Assembly: GCA_002682825.1 (NCBI GenBank)
Contig: NOKP01000016.1
Location: 220,591 to 284,590, forward strand
Length of the DNA: 64,000 nucleotides
Source of the DNA: Neonectria sp. B-13
Lineage: Eukaryota > Ascomycota > Sordariomycetes > Hypocreales > Nectriaceae
Direction of reading: 5' to 3'
Positions within the stretch are counted from its first letter, which is position 1. The number at the start of each line of letters is the position of its first letter. Shown piece by piece: positions 33,143-44,984 of this stretch. Made by a program: the position numbers and the translations under genes. Below the pieces are notes generated by a model that made no database searches, had not been told where the DNA came from, and saw nothing but the letters and a program-made list of their open reading frames with translations.

Positions 33143-33711
33143 CTAAATAGTAGACCTACGTCTCAAGTCCAGCTTGCTACCATTATTTGGATTCGTCTCC
33201 ATCTCTACTTCTCTGCTGGTATGACTCCAGAAGCCTGGATTTGTGTGTTTTCTCGCAATCGTCAGGGCGTCTAAGATGATACATGTTTCTCCAGGCTCAT
33301 GACCTCTGAGCATGTCGTGTAGGATGGCTGATAGAGGAAAGAAAGCGTTTTCTCCCACTAAAAGCGCTGGATCGATAACAGAGTAGATCTTGTGCAGGCC
33401 CGAGGCAAGTTGTGGTTTGTTGGTGACAGGAGAGTAGAGGATGCCACTGAGCCTGGCCGTCGCGCCACGTTTCACGGTCAACAAGTCGCTCTGAAAGAAA
33501 GAAGAAAGAGGGGACAGCGGTAGGACGAGAAGATTCCTTAGGCTATTGGGCATCCTGTTGCTTTAGTTCGTTGATCATTCTGATCAGCAGCATAGTTTTG
33601 CACTTGCCTGACATGCACTAAATATCTCCCAGCATACAGCCGGCGAAGAGTCGCAACCTCCAGTAATGCGACCTCTGTAGGAATAAACCAATATGTTTGA
33701 GACCAAATCAT
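33143..33711 (-). CDS. Hypothetical protein of 171 aa, unknown family
   Basis: Not recognised. Two exons, 33711-33608 and 33554-33143, are proposed, joined by a 53-nt GC-AG intron (donor GCAAGT, acceptor CAACAG, phase 2). The first exon reads MIWSQTYWFIPTEVALLEVA and continues RRLYAGRYLVHVR; the second begins MPNSLRNLLVLPLSPLSSFF and contains GLHKIYSVIDPALLVGENAF. If the GC donor is wrong, the second exon alone is a 136-codon frame starting at 33553. There is no membrane segment long enough to be certain and no signal peptide. Its start is only 137 nt from the 3' end of the co-oriented rhodopsin-like gene, so it could also be a remnant of a longer gene. Confidence 0.4.
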
Positions 33712-33848
33712 TGATACGATAAAGTTACTTCATCAGCTAGAATCGGACTTTCTCCGTACCAGGTTGCAAGCAGTTTTAACATGGTTGTGCTAACACGACT
33801 TATTCAAGGATTCACACAAGAAATACATGATCCATATTCTGAGCTTAT

Positions 33849-35171
33849 CTAAACAGTGGCCATTGTTAGCGAAGACTCTTCTTCCTCTGCATTCGCCTCC
33901 ATAATCTCGGAATCGCTTCTGTTGCTCTGGCGATTATCCCAAAGATCATCTTCAGTTGACAGGGTGCGCGTCGCTCTGGAATTCGTCGTTTCACGCCCCA
34001 GCGCCTTGGACGAGAAGCTTGACCCCGACGGCGGCTGGTATCTTTTCGGTTTCTCTTCATTGGCACTAAAGTAAGGTCGAAGAGATGGCAGACATGAAAT
34101 GACCAGACCGAGGTTCGCTTCTATTATGGACCACAGAACTAAGAACTCGATCAGCTCGTCTCCAACAGTTCGACACAACTCTGTCACACTTACTAACAGT
34201 GCTGAAAGGAACCGAGTTCCCCACCTGTGCCCCAGTAGTATACACATAGCGGAGAATGGTGAAACAAATGGTAATGAGGCCGAGTAGGAAGGTAGCGTAA
34301 AGTCCAATCTTGAGCAATTTGGGAACGTTTAACCCGGGTATGATGAGCCCTGGCAGGAGAAAGACTGTTCGGTGTTAGAACAATTCACTTTGGACGGATC
34401 AGCTTCAACCTACCTAGAATATCCCCCGCAAAATTAAGAGACCAGTTGATCATAAAGATTGTTTTACCCTGAGTACCAGAACAGGCATCCGCTGCTTTTA
34501 GATTCCTATGCTTGTTAATTCAGTCCCAACGCCGAATAAGAGGCACGTACCACAATCTACTAATCGGGTAGCAGAGGCGAAATGCAACAACAAAAGTTGT
34601 TACTAGAGCAAGCAATGTGTAGGAAACCGTCATCCATAAGATGATTCGTCGCTTCCGCATGAACACAGGAAATATGTCCAGGTACATTGAAAGCAGAGCT
34701 GCCTTGCATGCGTACAAGGTCAGATAGAAAGGGATCAAGCTGAACCAGTACAACTAATCAAGGTCCTGTCAGTAATAAACCTTTACTTGCGCTGTCTTCT
34801 TATGTGGTGATAGGTAGCAAACAATTACCTTTATGACCTTTTGGATATCAACATAACTGCGGTCATACCCCTCTAATGCAGTTCCGACGTCTTTATTGAG
34901 TGCACCGAATTTAAACATAAAGATAGTACTGGTAGTGAAGGCACACCCGCACATCCAGGCAAAAACCATGAGGACATCGCTCACAATGGGTCTTCGCCTT
35001 TGGATCTTCAAGCGCAGGTAAAGACGAGCGATTATGACGCCTGTGGCGATGGCTATTAGAACCCATCCTATAACCTGTAAAGAGCCAGGGGCTCAGGTCA
35101 GCAAGGAAAAGCATAGCTATCCCAAGTGGACGCACCAGGACGGGTACCGGCCCTGGACCATGCACTGCCAT
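33849..35171 (-). CDS. PTH11/rhodopsin-like fungal integral membrane protein
   Basis: Six exons, 35171-35136, 35074-34829, 34753-34551, 34505-34414, 34364-34194 and 34138-33849 (introns 61, 75, 45, 49, 55 nt), give 345 aa. Hydrophobic segments alternate with loops in the order expected for the fungal rhodopsin-domain family: VIGWVLIAIATGVIIARLYL, VSDVLMVFAWMCGCAFTTS, WFSLIPFYLTLYACKAALLS, ILWMTVSYTLLALVTTFVV, WSLNFAGDILVFLLPGLIIP, IGLYATFLLGLITICFTILR and WSIIEANLGLVISCLPSLRP. The last phrase (Glu in the membrane, CLPSLRP) is diagnostic. A polar, serine-rich cytosolic tail of about 70 residues follows. Exon 5 ends at a consensus gtaagt that is easily missed because reading through stays open. 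There is no CFEM domain. Members are putative receptors or sensors at the plasma membrane; no ligand is known. Confidence 0.88.
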
Positions 35172-35997
35172 GGACACAATATTTGTTTTGATGTGTCTTC
35201 TAGACGATACAATTAGTATTCTGTAGGCGAACAGATAGGTGTTTGATGTACGTTTCGTCAGTAGAGAGCTGGAATGGGCGATTCGTCAGGCATTCAGTTG
35301 ATTTTGGTGGTTGGTTTGGATGGTGATGAAAGGTGCCAAAATCAAACTGGAGCGTCACCACTCCTTTGGGCCCAGACTGTGGGGATTCGTTGCTTATGTA
35401 GTGATTTTGGACAGCCTGATGTGATTTTGGTAAGTTTGCATCTACTGGACTAAGTTTGGGGGTTTGCTGGCCTAGAACGAGAGAAAGCTGTCCACTAAGG
35501 AAACTTTGAGGCCTGGAAGGCTTGTGCTGGAATGACACACCACATTTTCGGCCGCCAACTGAAGCTTCTGTTTCTAATCATGGCCGCAATCGTCTACTTA
35601 TGGGAGGGGCAAGTGCCTAGAAGATGCCGCAACACCGAAAATGAATGTTCTTTATGACCCGCTTCGTCGTTCCCGGTTGCGGCGACCCTCCACCGAGCAA
35701 GCGCCTCATCCTGTCATCAAAGCCGGCATCTTGGTAGCGGCGCCTTACCAGAGCCAAGGTTCCGGTGCAGAAGCCATCAATTGAAAATTCCGGCACGGAG
35801 CCTAAACTATCCTCGCGTTGCCATCAACACCGTGAGCTAGAATGAACGCGCAGTGCCCCAGTGCAAGCAACCAGATTTGAGATATATTTTTGTTATTTGA
35901 ATCGTTCTAATTCAGAATCTTGTTTATTCTATACAATGCCCCTTGATCCATGCTCGACGCCAGCTCGTTTGTGAACCACATCCATCGAAGCACTCCC
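35172..35997. other. Intergenic
   Basis: Upstream of the rhodopsin-like gene and downstream of the beta-lactamase-like gene. The open frame at 35200-35538 has no domain and no splice context. Nothing else recognised. Confidence 0.4.
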
Positions 35998-37879
35998 TCA
36001 ATCAACTCGCTTCAGAACCGTCCCCGTCAGAGAGCTGATCACGCTTACCAACCGCCCATCCACTAGTTCAAACACGAACTCGTCGAGCTTTCCGTAAAAC
36101 CCCAAACTCATCCAAGCAAAGGAATTATCGAACAGACCCTTGCCCCCTTCGACCTCAGCCCGGCCAGCAAGTGGGAGTGGCATGCCAATCACGCGATACG
36201 ACATACGGATGGTCCCCTTGCTCGAATAGAGGGATGCTAAGGAGCCAGAGCGCGAGGTGACACCAGTTGAGTAGAGGCGCGTGGACAGAGGCACCGGTTC
36301 GGCTCCTCCAATAAGGACAATGCGACTGTCCACACCCTCGATGAAAAATGACTCCAAGCCCAGCCCAGGAAGGCCCTCGTCCACGGTCAGAGTAAGATTG
36401 GTGCCATTCGATTTCTCATCCATGAATACACCAGCGAAATTGCGCTCGGCGTTCTCTGCGGCAGCGTGCTCGGCGGCGGTTATAAAGGTTTCACCAACGA
36501 GGTCCCGCAGGGGCCAGCGAGCTGGTGAAGCAGTTGAGCCGGCTACCAAGATGGAATACCCGATCCCATGGTCCGGGGAGAGGGCAAAGATGCAAGTGTA
36601 GTCTCCGTTGCCACCTGCCTTGGTGTAGAGGTCAGACACACGAGTGCGGTTGGAACCTGGCGTCGCGGGAATGGCGAGGCGAGCGATTTCCCAAGGTGCT
36701 CCCACAAGCTCGACTAAAGAGCCCGTGCCGCTGAGAGGCTTCATCCAGGCTCGCGTAGTAGCCGGGGAAAGTAGCTCGGAATTCAGGATGGAAAGACCAG
36801 CAGTGCGAAGATCTGCGCTATTGGCATAGAGACCTCCTGATCTGTAGATGAAACGATTAGCTCGAGTTTTAAGAGACCATGATGGCGAAAGAAAGGGAGG
36901 GAGATACTTACGGGGCGAATCGTTCAATGACAGTAGCCCATGCCGAAGTATTGTCAATGGGTAAGCGATTGATAGCATTGACATCAGGACCGGATGGCGT
37001 TCTTATCGACATGCTATCGAGCCCCAGCGGTGAAAACAGTATGTCTTCAATTGCGTCTTCATACGTCCGTCCAGTTAGGCGATCAAGTATCACACCCAAG
37101 ACGGCGAATCCTCCGTCGGAATAAGTAGAAACCCGGAATGGAGAAATCACGGGGTGCTTGTCATCGCGCATGTACTTTAACAGCACTGAGAAGAGAGATT
37201 AAGGAATGAAGAGCAGAGGGAGAAGGTGGTTTAACTTACCTTCCGAGGTCAACTCATCCAGCTTTTCCGCATATTCATAAATAAGATCTGAAGTAAAAGT
37301 TAGTCATAGCCGCTTCCAAAGGAGACGCAAGGAAAACTCACCTACTCCACCTCCAGTACCAGCTTGGTGGGAAGCAAGTGCCCCAACAGTGATGTCTTCC
37401 CAGTGGATTTTCGCCAGTGCATCATCTGGTGAGTTTCCTGCAAGCTCGGGCAAATACCTCGTGACAGGGTGACTGAAGACCTCAATTCCTGCCTTTGCTA
37501 GAATTGCGTAGACGGTGAAGAGTTTGGTCACACTTCCAAGGCGTCCTATTGTTCCGTCATTGAGATTTCCGGAAGTCAGAGTCTCGTTCTGACCCTCCCC
37601 GACGTGGAAGCAGCTGTAGATGGAGCTGTTGGTTGAGGTCGAGAATACGTCAATGGAAAAGACGGTGTCGGTGCGGTTGAGGACGTCGGTTGAGAACAGA
37701 TTCTCAAGCAGGTCGGGAAACTCTGCTTTCGCATCACGAATGGCCTTGGTATCTGAGATGTTGAAATTTGAGGCGAACGATGGGCCTAAGAGAGGTACAA
37801 CATCTGACATAATGATCCTCCCAGCAGAACCCACTACCAGAGATAGGATAGGGGCAATCAATGCTGTATGAGAAAACAT
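35998..37879 (-). CDS. Secreted serine beta-lactamase-like / transpeptidase-fold protein
   Basis: Four exons, 37879-37342, 37287-37240, 37185-36912 and 36841-35998 (introns 54, 54, 70 nt), give 567 aa. Start at 37879 gives a signal peptide (MFSHTALIAPILSLVVGSAG); a longer in-frame start upstream lacks one. The class C/PF00144 motifs are LGSVTK (nucleophile Ser116, Lys119), STYSDGGFAVLG (YSD in place of YxN) and a C-terminal beta-lactamase-like ARLB-type region. Several NxS/T sites suggest glycosylation. Fungal relatives include lovastatin-type acyltransferases and extracellular esterases or peptidases acting on beta-lactone, ester or D-amino substrates, so antibiotic resistance is only one of several options. 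It is not part of a recognisable cluster. Confidence 0.9.
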
Positions 37880-39195
37880 TTTGATTGAAAGGTTGTTGAG
37901 GGGAATGGCAAGTTGTAATAGGCAGTCCTCTGCAGTGAAGGTGACTTGTGTTGCATTGCTTTGCTCATCTGAACTTAAGAAAAGGGGGTGCATTTCTTTC
38001 TTATATGCTGTTTGTTGATTAATTACCACCGGCAGGGCCGTAAATCATTTGCTGTCAGCCGAGCTACAGTCTTGACCATTTACGGTTCTATGTGTCGCTC
38101 GCAGGACCTTGGCAAATGAGCAATAGCACAGGTGAGCATGACGTACGATGATGAGGGCGCAGGGTGAGGGTGCACGGGCGAGCGCTGTGTTTTACTCAAT
38201 CGGGCAAGCTCGCTGCCAAGACTACGGACTTCGCGATCGTGTTAGGCCAGCGTTTTGGTCAATGCCCCGGCTTTAAGAAGGAAATCGAAGCCGTCTTTAC
38301 CACCTCACCGCGCAGATGATGGCTCAGCCCTACGATCAATTTCGACGAGTTTGACATGCCTGTCGACGATGACATTGCAGGTACGAAGATTCAGTATCTT
38401 GACCCCTGCCACCCTCCCTTTTTCTTTTCAAGGGTCCGGAGCTCTGGGCCCTGTTACATTTTAGTCTAGACGTTTCGCTCTATTCATGGTCATGCTCTCG
38501 GGTAAGTCCCTGTCTTTGTCTAGCCCAGTCAACCATCTCGAACAATTTCCTTCTTATTCCGTGCCACGCCATCATCTAGTGGCTTATGAGTGCTAAAACC
38601 CCGCTCAAAGTGTAGCTATCGTGCGTAAATCCTCCGATTCTTTCACGAGTGATGCATTTACGGGTCAACTAAGAAGCCGTGATATCATACGTGTCACCGA
38701 TTATCTACTCGGACTCATCAAGATTCAAAGGCTTACAGCTCTCTTGTTTCTTCGTGTCATACCTAAACAATTATGCCTTTGGAAGAACGATCCCAACATC
38801 TACTGTAGAACACCACACGTAGAGGGGACACCTAGAGCCACCTCCGAGCTCATTCCCGACCCCGCTTTCTACATGTAAGACCCCCGTGTATTAGATGCTG
38901 CACCACGACAGGATATGTATGTGAGATGAAGCAGTGCACAAATGGTTTTTGAAATGAATATGGGAAATTCAGAGATATAATTATTTGTAAGTAAATATGA
39001 GACAGTACAACACACAAAACACACTCTTATCTAATTCTACATTCTTCAAAAGAAATATGACAACAGCATCCCAACTACTTCCAAACCCCAGACTAGCTAT
39101 GGTTCCAGCTTCAGTTCCAACATGTCAGATATTTCTCCCATACGGTTAAGCTTCCTCCATTTCTCAATAGTGCAGGTACCATGCCTTGGCATGGA
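37880..39195. other. Intergenic with coding-like fragments
   Basis: Between two leftward genes. Small fragments look once-coding on the + strand, for example INFDEFDMPVDDDIAG near 38330-38390 and RKSSDSFTSDAFTGQLRS near 38621, but stops separate them and no family is recognised. They may be remnants of a regulator gene. Confidence 0.35.
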
Positions 39196-40229
39196 TCAAC
39201 CTCTCCCAGTGTTGTTTTGCCTGTCCATGGCATAGGAGTTGAATTGATTCTCCGAGTCCGAGCTTGCGACGGGTCGCATGTCCTCCTTCTTAATGATTCT
39301 AGAAGGATGGAAAATGTTGAAAGCGATAGAGACAATGAGCATCAAAGTCGCATCGAACAAGTAAATGTAGACTTCCTTGGACATGAGCACTCCATCCTCA
39401 CCCATGACGTACTCGATTACTCGGAAGATTGACCTGATCATGATGAGTCCACTTGTCCCATACAATACTACCAGGAGCTTTTTCCACGGAGAAAGCAGCT
39501 TCAGACTTGCATTTGTGGGCTCGTTGTGGATGCGACGGTGGAAGACAATAGTGACTACTGCGAAAAGCCCGAAGAAGACAATTTGAACACCGAGGCCGAT
39601 AAGAATGATAGTCTGTCCCAAGTCTCGGGACTTTTTGCTGTCGGCACTTGCGAGCATACCACCACCTTGAAAAAAGTTAGTCCACATATCAAGCCCCCCG
39701 CATCAGTGCGGGTGTTGTGTGACATCTTCACTTACCCATTCCCTGGCCAGCAATGGAGGCGATATCGCCAAGCAAGAAAAACTTTGTCAGCCACTTAGGC
39801 TTGATCATAGAATAGCTCTCGGCGTGAAGGAGCTGCATGAGCCGTCGGAGAATCATGTAAATCGAGACAGCGTAGAATGGAGGTCCAAGAAGCAGTAGGA
39901 GCGCCTGGATAATGTACGGACCCTTGGTCCATTCGCCCGAGGGTTCGGTCGCGTTGACTGCTCTTGCTCCATATCCAATTGTTTCCACTGCATGCCACGT
40001 TAACCAAATACTTACACTCGGAGTTTTGATGGGAAAGGGTTAATGGTTAATGGGGGGGGGGGGGGGGTACCGTACCAATACAGCCGATGAGAAATGGAAT
40101 GAAGTAGTATGACTTCAGTTTGACGATTTGAAAAGCATGGTACAATCCCGAGAGTGCGAAGCATATTACGAAGATAACTGCAGCTGCAACTGAGGGATCA
40201 TACTTGTAGTGATCATTCTTTTCCGCCAT
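39196..40229 (-). CDS. RTA1-family lipid-translocating / resistance membrane protein
   Basis: Three exons, 40229-40076, 39987-39736 and 39665-39196 (introns 88 and 70 nt), give 291 aa with about seven membrane segments. Key phrases are YKYDPSVAAAVIFVICFALS, YYFIPFLIGCIVETIGYGARA (family signature), GPPFYAVSIYMILRRLM, LTKFFLLGDIASIAGQGMGG and LMIRSIFRVIEYVMGEDG. RTA1/RSB1 relatives export sphingoid bases or confer tolerance to membrane-active compounds at the plasma membrane. The first intron contains a run of 16 G on the + strand at 40052-40067. A short polar C-terminal tail ends in asparagine-rich sequence. It has no obvious functional partner nearby. Confidence 0.9.
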
Positions 40230-41287
40230 GTTTGCCGGTGTTTGCGTGTGTGTGCGTGTATGTTGTGATGTAAAGAATAGATTGAGGAAGTGGGATTTGA
40301 AGTTTGCTGTCTTGGTTCTTCCATTGATCAAGGACGGAGAGGGCGAAGATTAAGTAGTTCCGCCTTGGTTTCCAGATAATAGCACAGTTGGTAAGAGTGA
40401 AAGCGAGAACGAGCACCGTAGAATCTAAGCCTCCTCCGGAGTCTAGAGGGATAATGCAAAGCCCCTTGAGCAACACGCTAGGATATTTCCCGAGACTCCG
40501 GGGTCCCTTTGATGACTTGATACCAAGAAAATAAGCTTATTTGCTAACGCACCTCAAACTGACGCGTGGCTTCGTAATGTTTGGTCCAATTACAGGCTGA
40601 TAAATACTTAAAACTAAGTCGCAGAGCGTGCCTGTGTCAATTCGCCTGGGGGCTTGATTGTGTGTGTGGGAGCGCTGTGGTTCGTTATCGTATAGGTGCC
40701 TCTATGATTGGTTGAACGAAATGTTTCGATACGCCATGCATCACAATTTTGAATGCTGGCGAGGTTCGACAGGAGTCACCATGCCGCGCTAAGGCCCACA
40801 AGGCTGTGCTCACGACAGCGTAGTTTTAAAGCCTAATTACAACCTCGTTATCGCATTGGCAAATGATTGGCGAACCCAAAGCTACAAGCTTAAGGCACGG
40901 GCCGGTTAGATCAAACTTGACGATTCACCAATTCCTCCGGATAACGCCTGGGAGATTACGTGTCGCAAGGGCGAAGTCGACTCAGGGACCCAGGGTTAGT
41001 CTGTGAAATTCGACCCGTCCACCCAGCAAATATGTCACCGCGGCTTTGGCATTGTTTTGTTCAGGGCGGACCAAGCTAGGCACGACCAATAGAAAGTACC
41101 TCCATACGGCAACGAGAACGAAGCAGAGCGCAGGGGAAAATGAGGTGGACCACGATGTCGAAACATGGAGATCAATTGGGAGACTACGGCTCTCTTTCTA
41201 TGCCTTGCTATATAATTCGAACATCTCCATGCATTCTGCTGGATTATGAACACCGAGAAAATCATCACCCATCACTCATCCACAGCC
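40230..41287. promoter_or_regulatory. Divergent intergenic region with TATA box of the FMN oxidase gene
   Basis: About 1 kb between divergent starts. A TATATAA at 41209-41215 lies some 75 nt before the ATG at 41288 and is a plausible TATA box. The rest shows no feature. Confidence 0.45.
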
Positions 41288-42678
41288 ATGCATGCTTTCA
41301 CTGTTTTCTTCCTTTTTGCCACTGTCGCGTTGGCGGCCCGACCGTTTCTCAATGAACCAGACACTGGGTTGGTGATTCTCGAACCCTATCCATGTGAAGG
41401 AGGGTCACATCTGACTCGTAGCTGCAGCATCGAAGACGCCTTGAAAGTACCTACTAATGGGTCGCTACCGCCCCTCGATCGCATGCTTGGACTCCCCGAC
41501 TTTGACTACCTGGCAAGACACACGATGGGCATTTCGCAATACGCATACATCGTCCATGCGGCTGGGAGTGAGTCTTCATACCGGAACAACCTGGAGACGT
41601 TCAACAGGTTTCGCTTTCGTCCCCGTGTCATGGTCAACATCACCAACATCGACACGAGCCTTAAGTATGAGTGCCAGACAATTCCATCCAGGACATTTGC
41701 TAACGGTGGCACCAGGACGTCGATTCTGGGACATGAATTCGACCAGCCGTTTTTCATCAGCCCCTTTGCTTCGGCCGGCATTACCAACAAAGCTGCCGAG
41801 GAGGGCTTGGTAAAGGGTGCTGCCAAACACAACGTACTTTACATTGTAGAACCCCCCAACTCTTTTGGTCAATGTCTCGGAAACTAATCCGCTGCCAGGC
41901 ATCGCAAGCGTCTACCCTTTCAATGGAAAAGATCTCGGCAATGAAGAAAGATGGACAGGTTATATGGCAGCAGGTATCGTCTAAGCGGGTGCTTTCAAAT
42001 GCCCAGACTGAACTGATTTTATTGCAGGTATCTTTGATGAATTTGGACGAAGAACCGCCTCAAGATCTATTTTCAAAGATCGAGAAGGCCGGTTTTGAAG
42101 CCATTGTTCTCACGGTCGACTCGGCCGGAGACCGAACTGCCTACCGTTCACGGAGGCTGTTGCCAGACACGAGTCTCAGCCGCGATCCCAGATACACATT
42201 CATGACTTGGGGTTTCTACAAGGAACTTCAAGCTATGACCCGTCTTCCCATCATTCCAAAAGGAATTCAGACTGTCGAAGATGCTCGGATGGCCATCGAG
42301 GTTGGCGCACCGGCGATCTTCCTCTCAAACCACGGTGGACGCTCCCTCGATGGATCACCTTCACCTGTGGAAATTGCCTGGGAGATATATCAGGAGGACC
42401 CCGAAATCTTCAACGAGATCGAGGTTTACGCTGATGGTGGCGTTCGGTATGGTACGGACGTCATGAAGCTTCTTGCTCTTGGCGTCAGAGCTGTTGGCTT
42501 AGGCCGACCCTTCATGTATGCAAATTTATACGGCACTGCTGGGATTTCACGAGCTATATCGCTCCTCGAAAGAGAGGTAACTAGTGCCGGAGCAAACCTT
42601 GGCCTTTCTGACATCCGAGACATCGATGTCTCTTATGTGAGTGACAGAAGTAACGACAAGATTCAGACCTACAGCTAA
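41288..42678 (+). CDS. Secreted FMN-dependent alpha-hydroxy-acid oxidase (lactate 2-monooxygenase-like)
   Basis: Exons 41288-41845, 41899-41973 and 42028-42678 give 427 aa. The start at 41288 gives a signal peptide (MHAFTVFFLFATVALA); an in-frame ATG at 41246 adds 14 residues. FMN-dehydrogenase motifs: SPFASAGITNKAAEEGLVKGA, IVLTVDSAG, IIPKGIQTVEDA, FLSNHGGRSLDGSPSP (catalytic His and substrate-binding Arg) and ADGGVRYGTDVMKLLALG, then GLGRPFMYAN. The enzyme would oxidise an L-2-hydroxy acid, giving H2O2 or the decarboxylated acid. Intron 2 is 54 nt, lacks a stop and keeps the frame, so retention would give an 18-residue longer protein. A strong gtgagt at 42638 close to the C-terminus could splice to an alternative end; I end at the stop reached by reading through. 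Confidence 0.88.
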
Positions 42679-43334
42679 CTCGATATTTAGCTGAAATTGA
42701 CGTCAACACAGTGGAACAGCTGAAGGCTGGGTAAGTAGGAAATGGAGTAGTCCACAACTTCAGCGCTCCCGTTACACGACGTGAAACCATTTAAGTTTCA
42801 TTTCAACCAGACGCTATTTGGAATTTCCCCAACCTAGGATTCAAGTACCATTCTTCAGAGCGAGAGATGTCCTCTCTCTTTTGGTTTAGTTATTATATAT
42901 AGAAAATTATTTTGCTCGCCTCATTTCTCAATCAATCTTTAACCTAATCGTCAAGATTACTAGTAGATAACATTAATAAAGATCGCTGCGCTGGAGCTGT
43001 AGTTGCGATGTGCCGAAGCCAAAGTCTACTACATGAGCATATTTCCAACAAGTTGAAGTATACGGGTCATCAAACTCAGCCAGGCATATGTATCTCAGCT
43101 CATTGCTTCATTTACGGGTGCGAACGTTCTATCGGTTCCATAGTTAAACACGGTTTGAAGCATCAGCCCTACTAAGCCCCTTTATCTTAGATATGATATA
43201 ACAGTATAACCTCATCCCTGTCGAGCCTCAGATAACTAGCGCCAGCCTCCAATGCATGACGCGGTCAAGCAGGGCTTTAGTATGTCGTATTAGCAATTAC
43301 GCTTGGTGGCAGTGCTTAGGCGCTAATAAAGGTT
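42679..43334. other. AT-rich intergenic region
   Basis: 3' side of the FMN oxidase gene, TA-rich around 42880-43000. No gene. It leads into the promoter that is duplicated downstream of the next gene. Confidence 0.4.
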
Positions 43335-43519
43335 GTTTCGAGTCTAGAAGTTTAATGGGCTAGCGCTTGGTCTGTGGGCGCGCCGTGAACAATTATCACT
43401 GTGGATTTCCCGCATAGAACTTGACACCGCTTAATCTTCCATCTTTCAACACATCACCAAATCGGTCCGACCCCAACGCTTATATTGGGATATCTGTCCC
43501 TCCTTGAGTCATATGAAGT
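43335..43519 (+). promoter_or_regulatory. Promoter and leader of the 428-aa Zn2Cys6 gene, present in a second mutated copy at 44985
   Basis: The sequence GTTTCGAGTCTAGAAGTTTA and the following ~180 nt up to the start codon align with 44985-45180, including conserved CTGTGGATTT, TTGAG and GGGAT blocks. This copy is the more GC-rich of the two. Confidence 0.6.
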
Positions 43520-44938
43520 ATGAAACATCTGGGCTATACGAAGTCGCGCACTGGCTGTCAGCGGTGCAAACAAAGACGTGTAAAGGTTGGCTTCTGTCCA
43601 CTCCCCATTTCTGCGGTCACGCTTTCATGAACCTCGACTGACATATAGCCCTTGAACCGATAGTGCGACGAGGCGAAACCATGCAGCGCTTGTGTCCGAC
43701 ACCAAGTGTCTTGTAGCTTAGAGCCTTTTGCTCCAATCGTGCCGAGGGACCTACAATTCCCAGGGCCAAAACGCAAACGCCGTCCGGGCTTACAGGTAAG
43801 GGTAAGCATGAGTCTGAATCGTTCACCCGTTCATATGCTCACAAGTTAGGCCCGAGATCCTCACGAGACCACATTGGCATCATCCAATAGAAGTTCCAAC
43901 TCGGATGTGGAAACAGTTTCCACCACACAAGAAGACCAGAGTCCAGCTCCCGCAGACCAGGTACCCGAGCAGATACCCTACTTCTCCAAATTCCTCCACA
44001 ACATCCAGCGCGAGAGAGTGGAGGACTGGACGTTAGATATGGAGCTGTTGCATCACTACACTGTCACTGCCCATCGCACATTTACTTTTTGGGGTGAGGT
44101 GCACCATACCCTACAGGCCGATGTGCCTCGTCAGGGTTTTGAACACACGTTCCTTCTCCAGCAGATCTTGGCTTTCTCGGGATTCCATCTCGCCTACACC
44201 CAACCAGATCGCCGTCGCTTTTACACTCTTCGAGCTTCCCAACACCAGGATAAAGCCATCACCGAAATGAGGGCAGCGTTGGCGAGAGAGGTCACTCCCC
44301 GCAACTGTCATGCCTTGTACGCAAGCTCGATATTTTTGATCATAAGCGCGTTTGCGACATACCCAAGCTACGAGGTTTACAACAGCGCCTTTTCGGCCCT
44401 GGATAGCCTCGTCGATATTCTCAAACTGGTGGATGGTATTTCTCTGATTATGAAGATCTCGGAGCACGACATCCGTGGTGGTCCACTCAAGGGCCTATTT
44501 GCGGGGAAAACGGGACCGATCCCGACATCGAATTATCTCCAGACACTGGTCGACCAGCTACTGGCTCTGGAGACACACATTTTGGTACAAGATGCAGAAG
44601 AAGAAAACGAGACAGACGTGATCAAAGAAGCTATTGAGGTATTGGCTGATAGCATACTTAGTGTGCACAGAAGTCATTCGGTTGCTGCATCGCTTGAGCT
44701 TCGAGCTGCCTTTCACTGGCCTCTACGATTATCGGATGGATACCTTGATCTACTGCGGCGGCGAAATCCAATCGCCATGGTAGTCTTAGCTCACTATTGT
44801 GTTTTACTCCACTATGCTGAGACGACCTGTTGGTTTCTAGAAGGGTGGTCAAAGACGACGATGGAAAATATCACGAAAGATCTATCAGATTCAGCCTTCC
44901 AGAATCTGATAGAGTGGCCCCTGAGTATTATTAATTAG
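43520..44938 (+). CDS. Small Zn2Cys6 transcription factor (sterol uptake control protein-like)
   Basis: Exons 43520-43585, 43664-43795 and 43850-44938 (introns 78 and 54 nt) give 428 aa. The ATG at 43520 is the one in frame with the zinc cluster; the ATG at 43513 is out of frame. The cluster spans the first splice: TGCQRCKQRRVK then CDEAKPCSACVRHQVSC (Cys13, 16, 23, 29, 32, 39). A helical domain follows with ELLHHYTVTAHRTF, LLQQILAFSGFHLAY and NSAFSALDSLVDILKLVDGI, resembling PF11951 as in UPC2-like fungal regulators. It is nuclear by family. It lies between the FMN oxidase and the P450 and could control either (inference). Its promoter is repeated in damaged form behind it, implying an ancient tandem duplication. 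Confidence 0.9.
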
Positions 44939-44984
44939 TTAGAACTAACACGTCACCACCACAGGACCAATCTTTCATCGAGGA

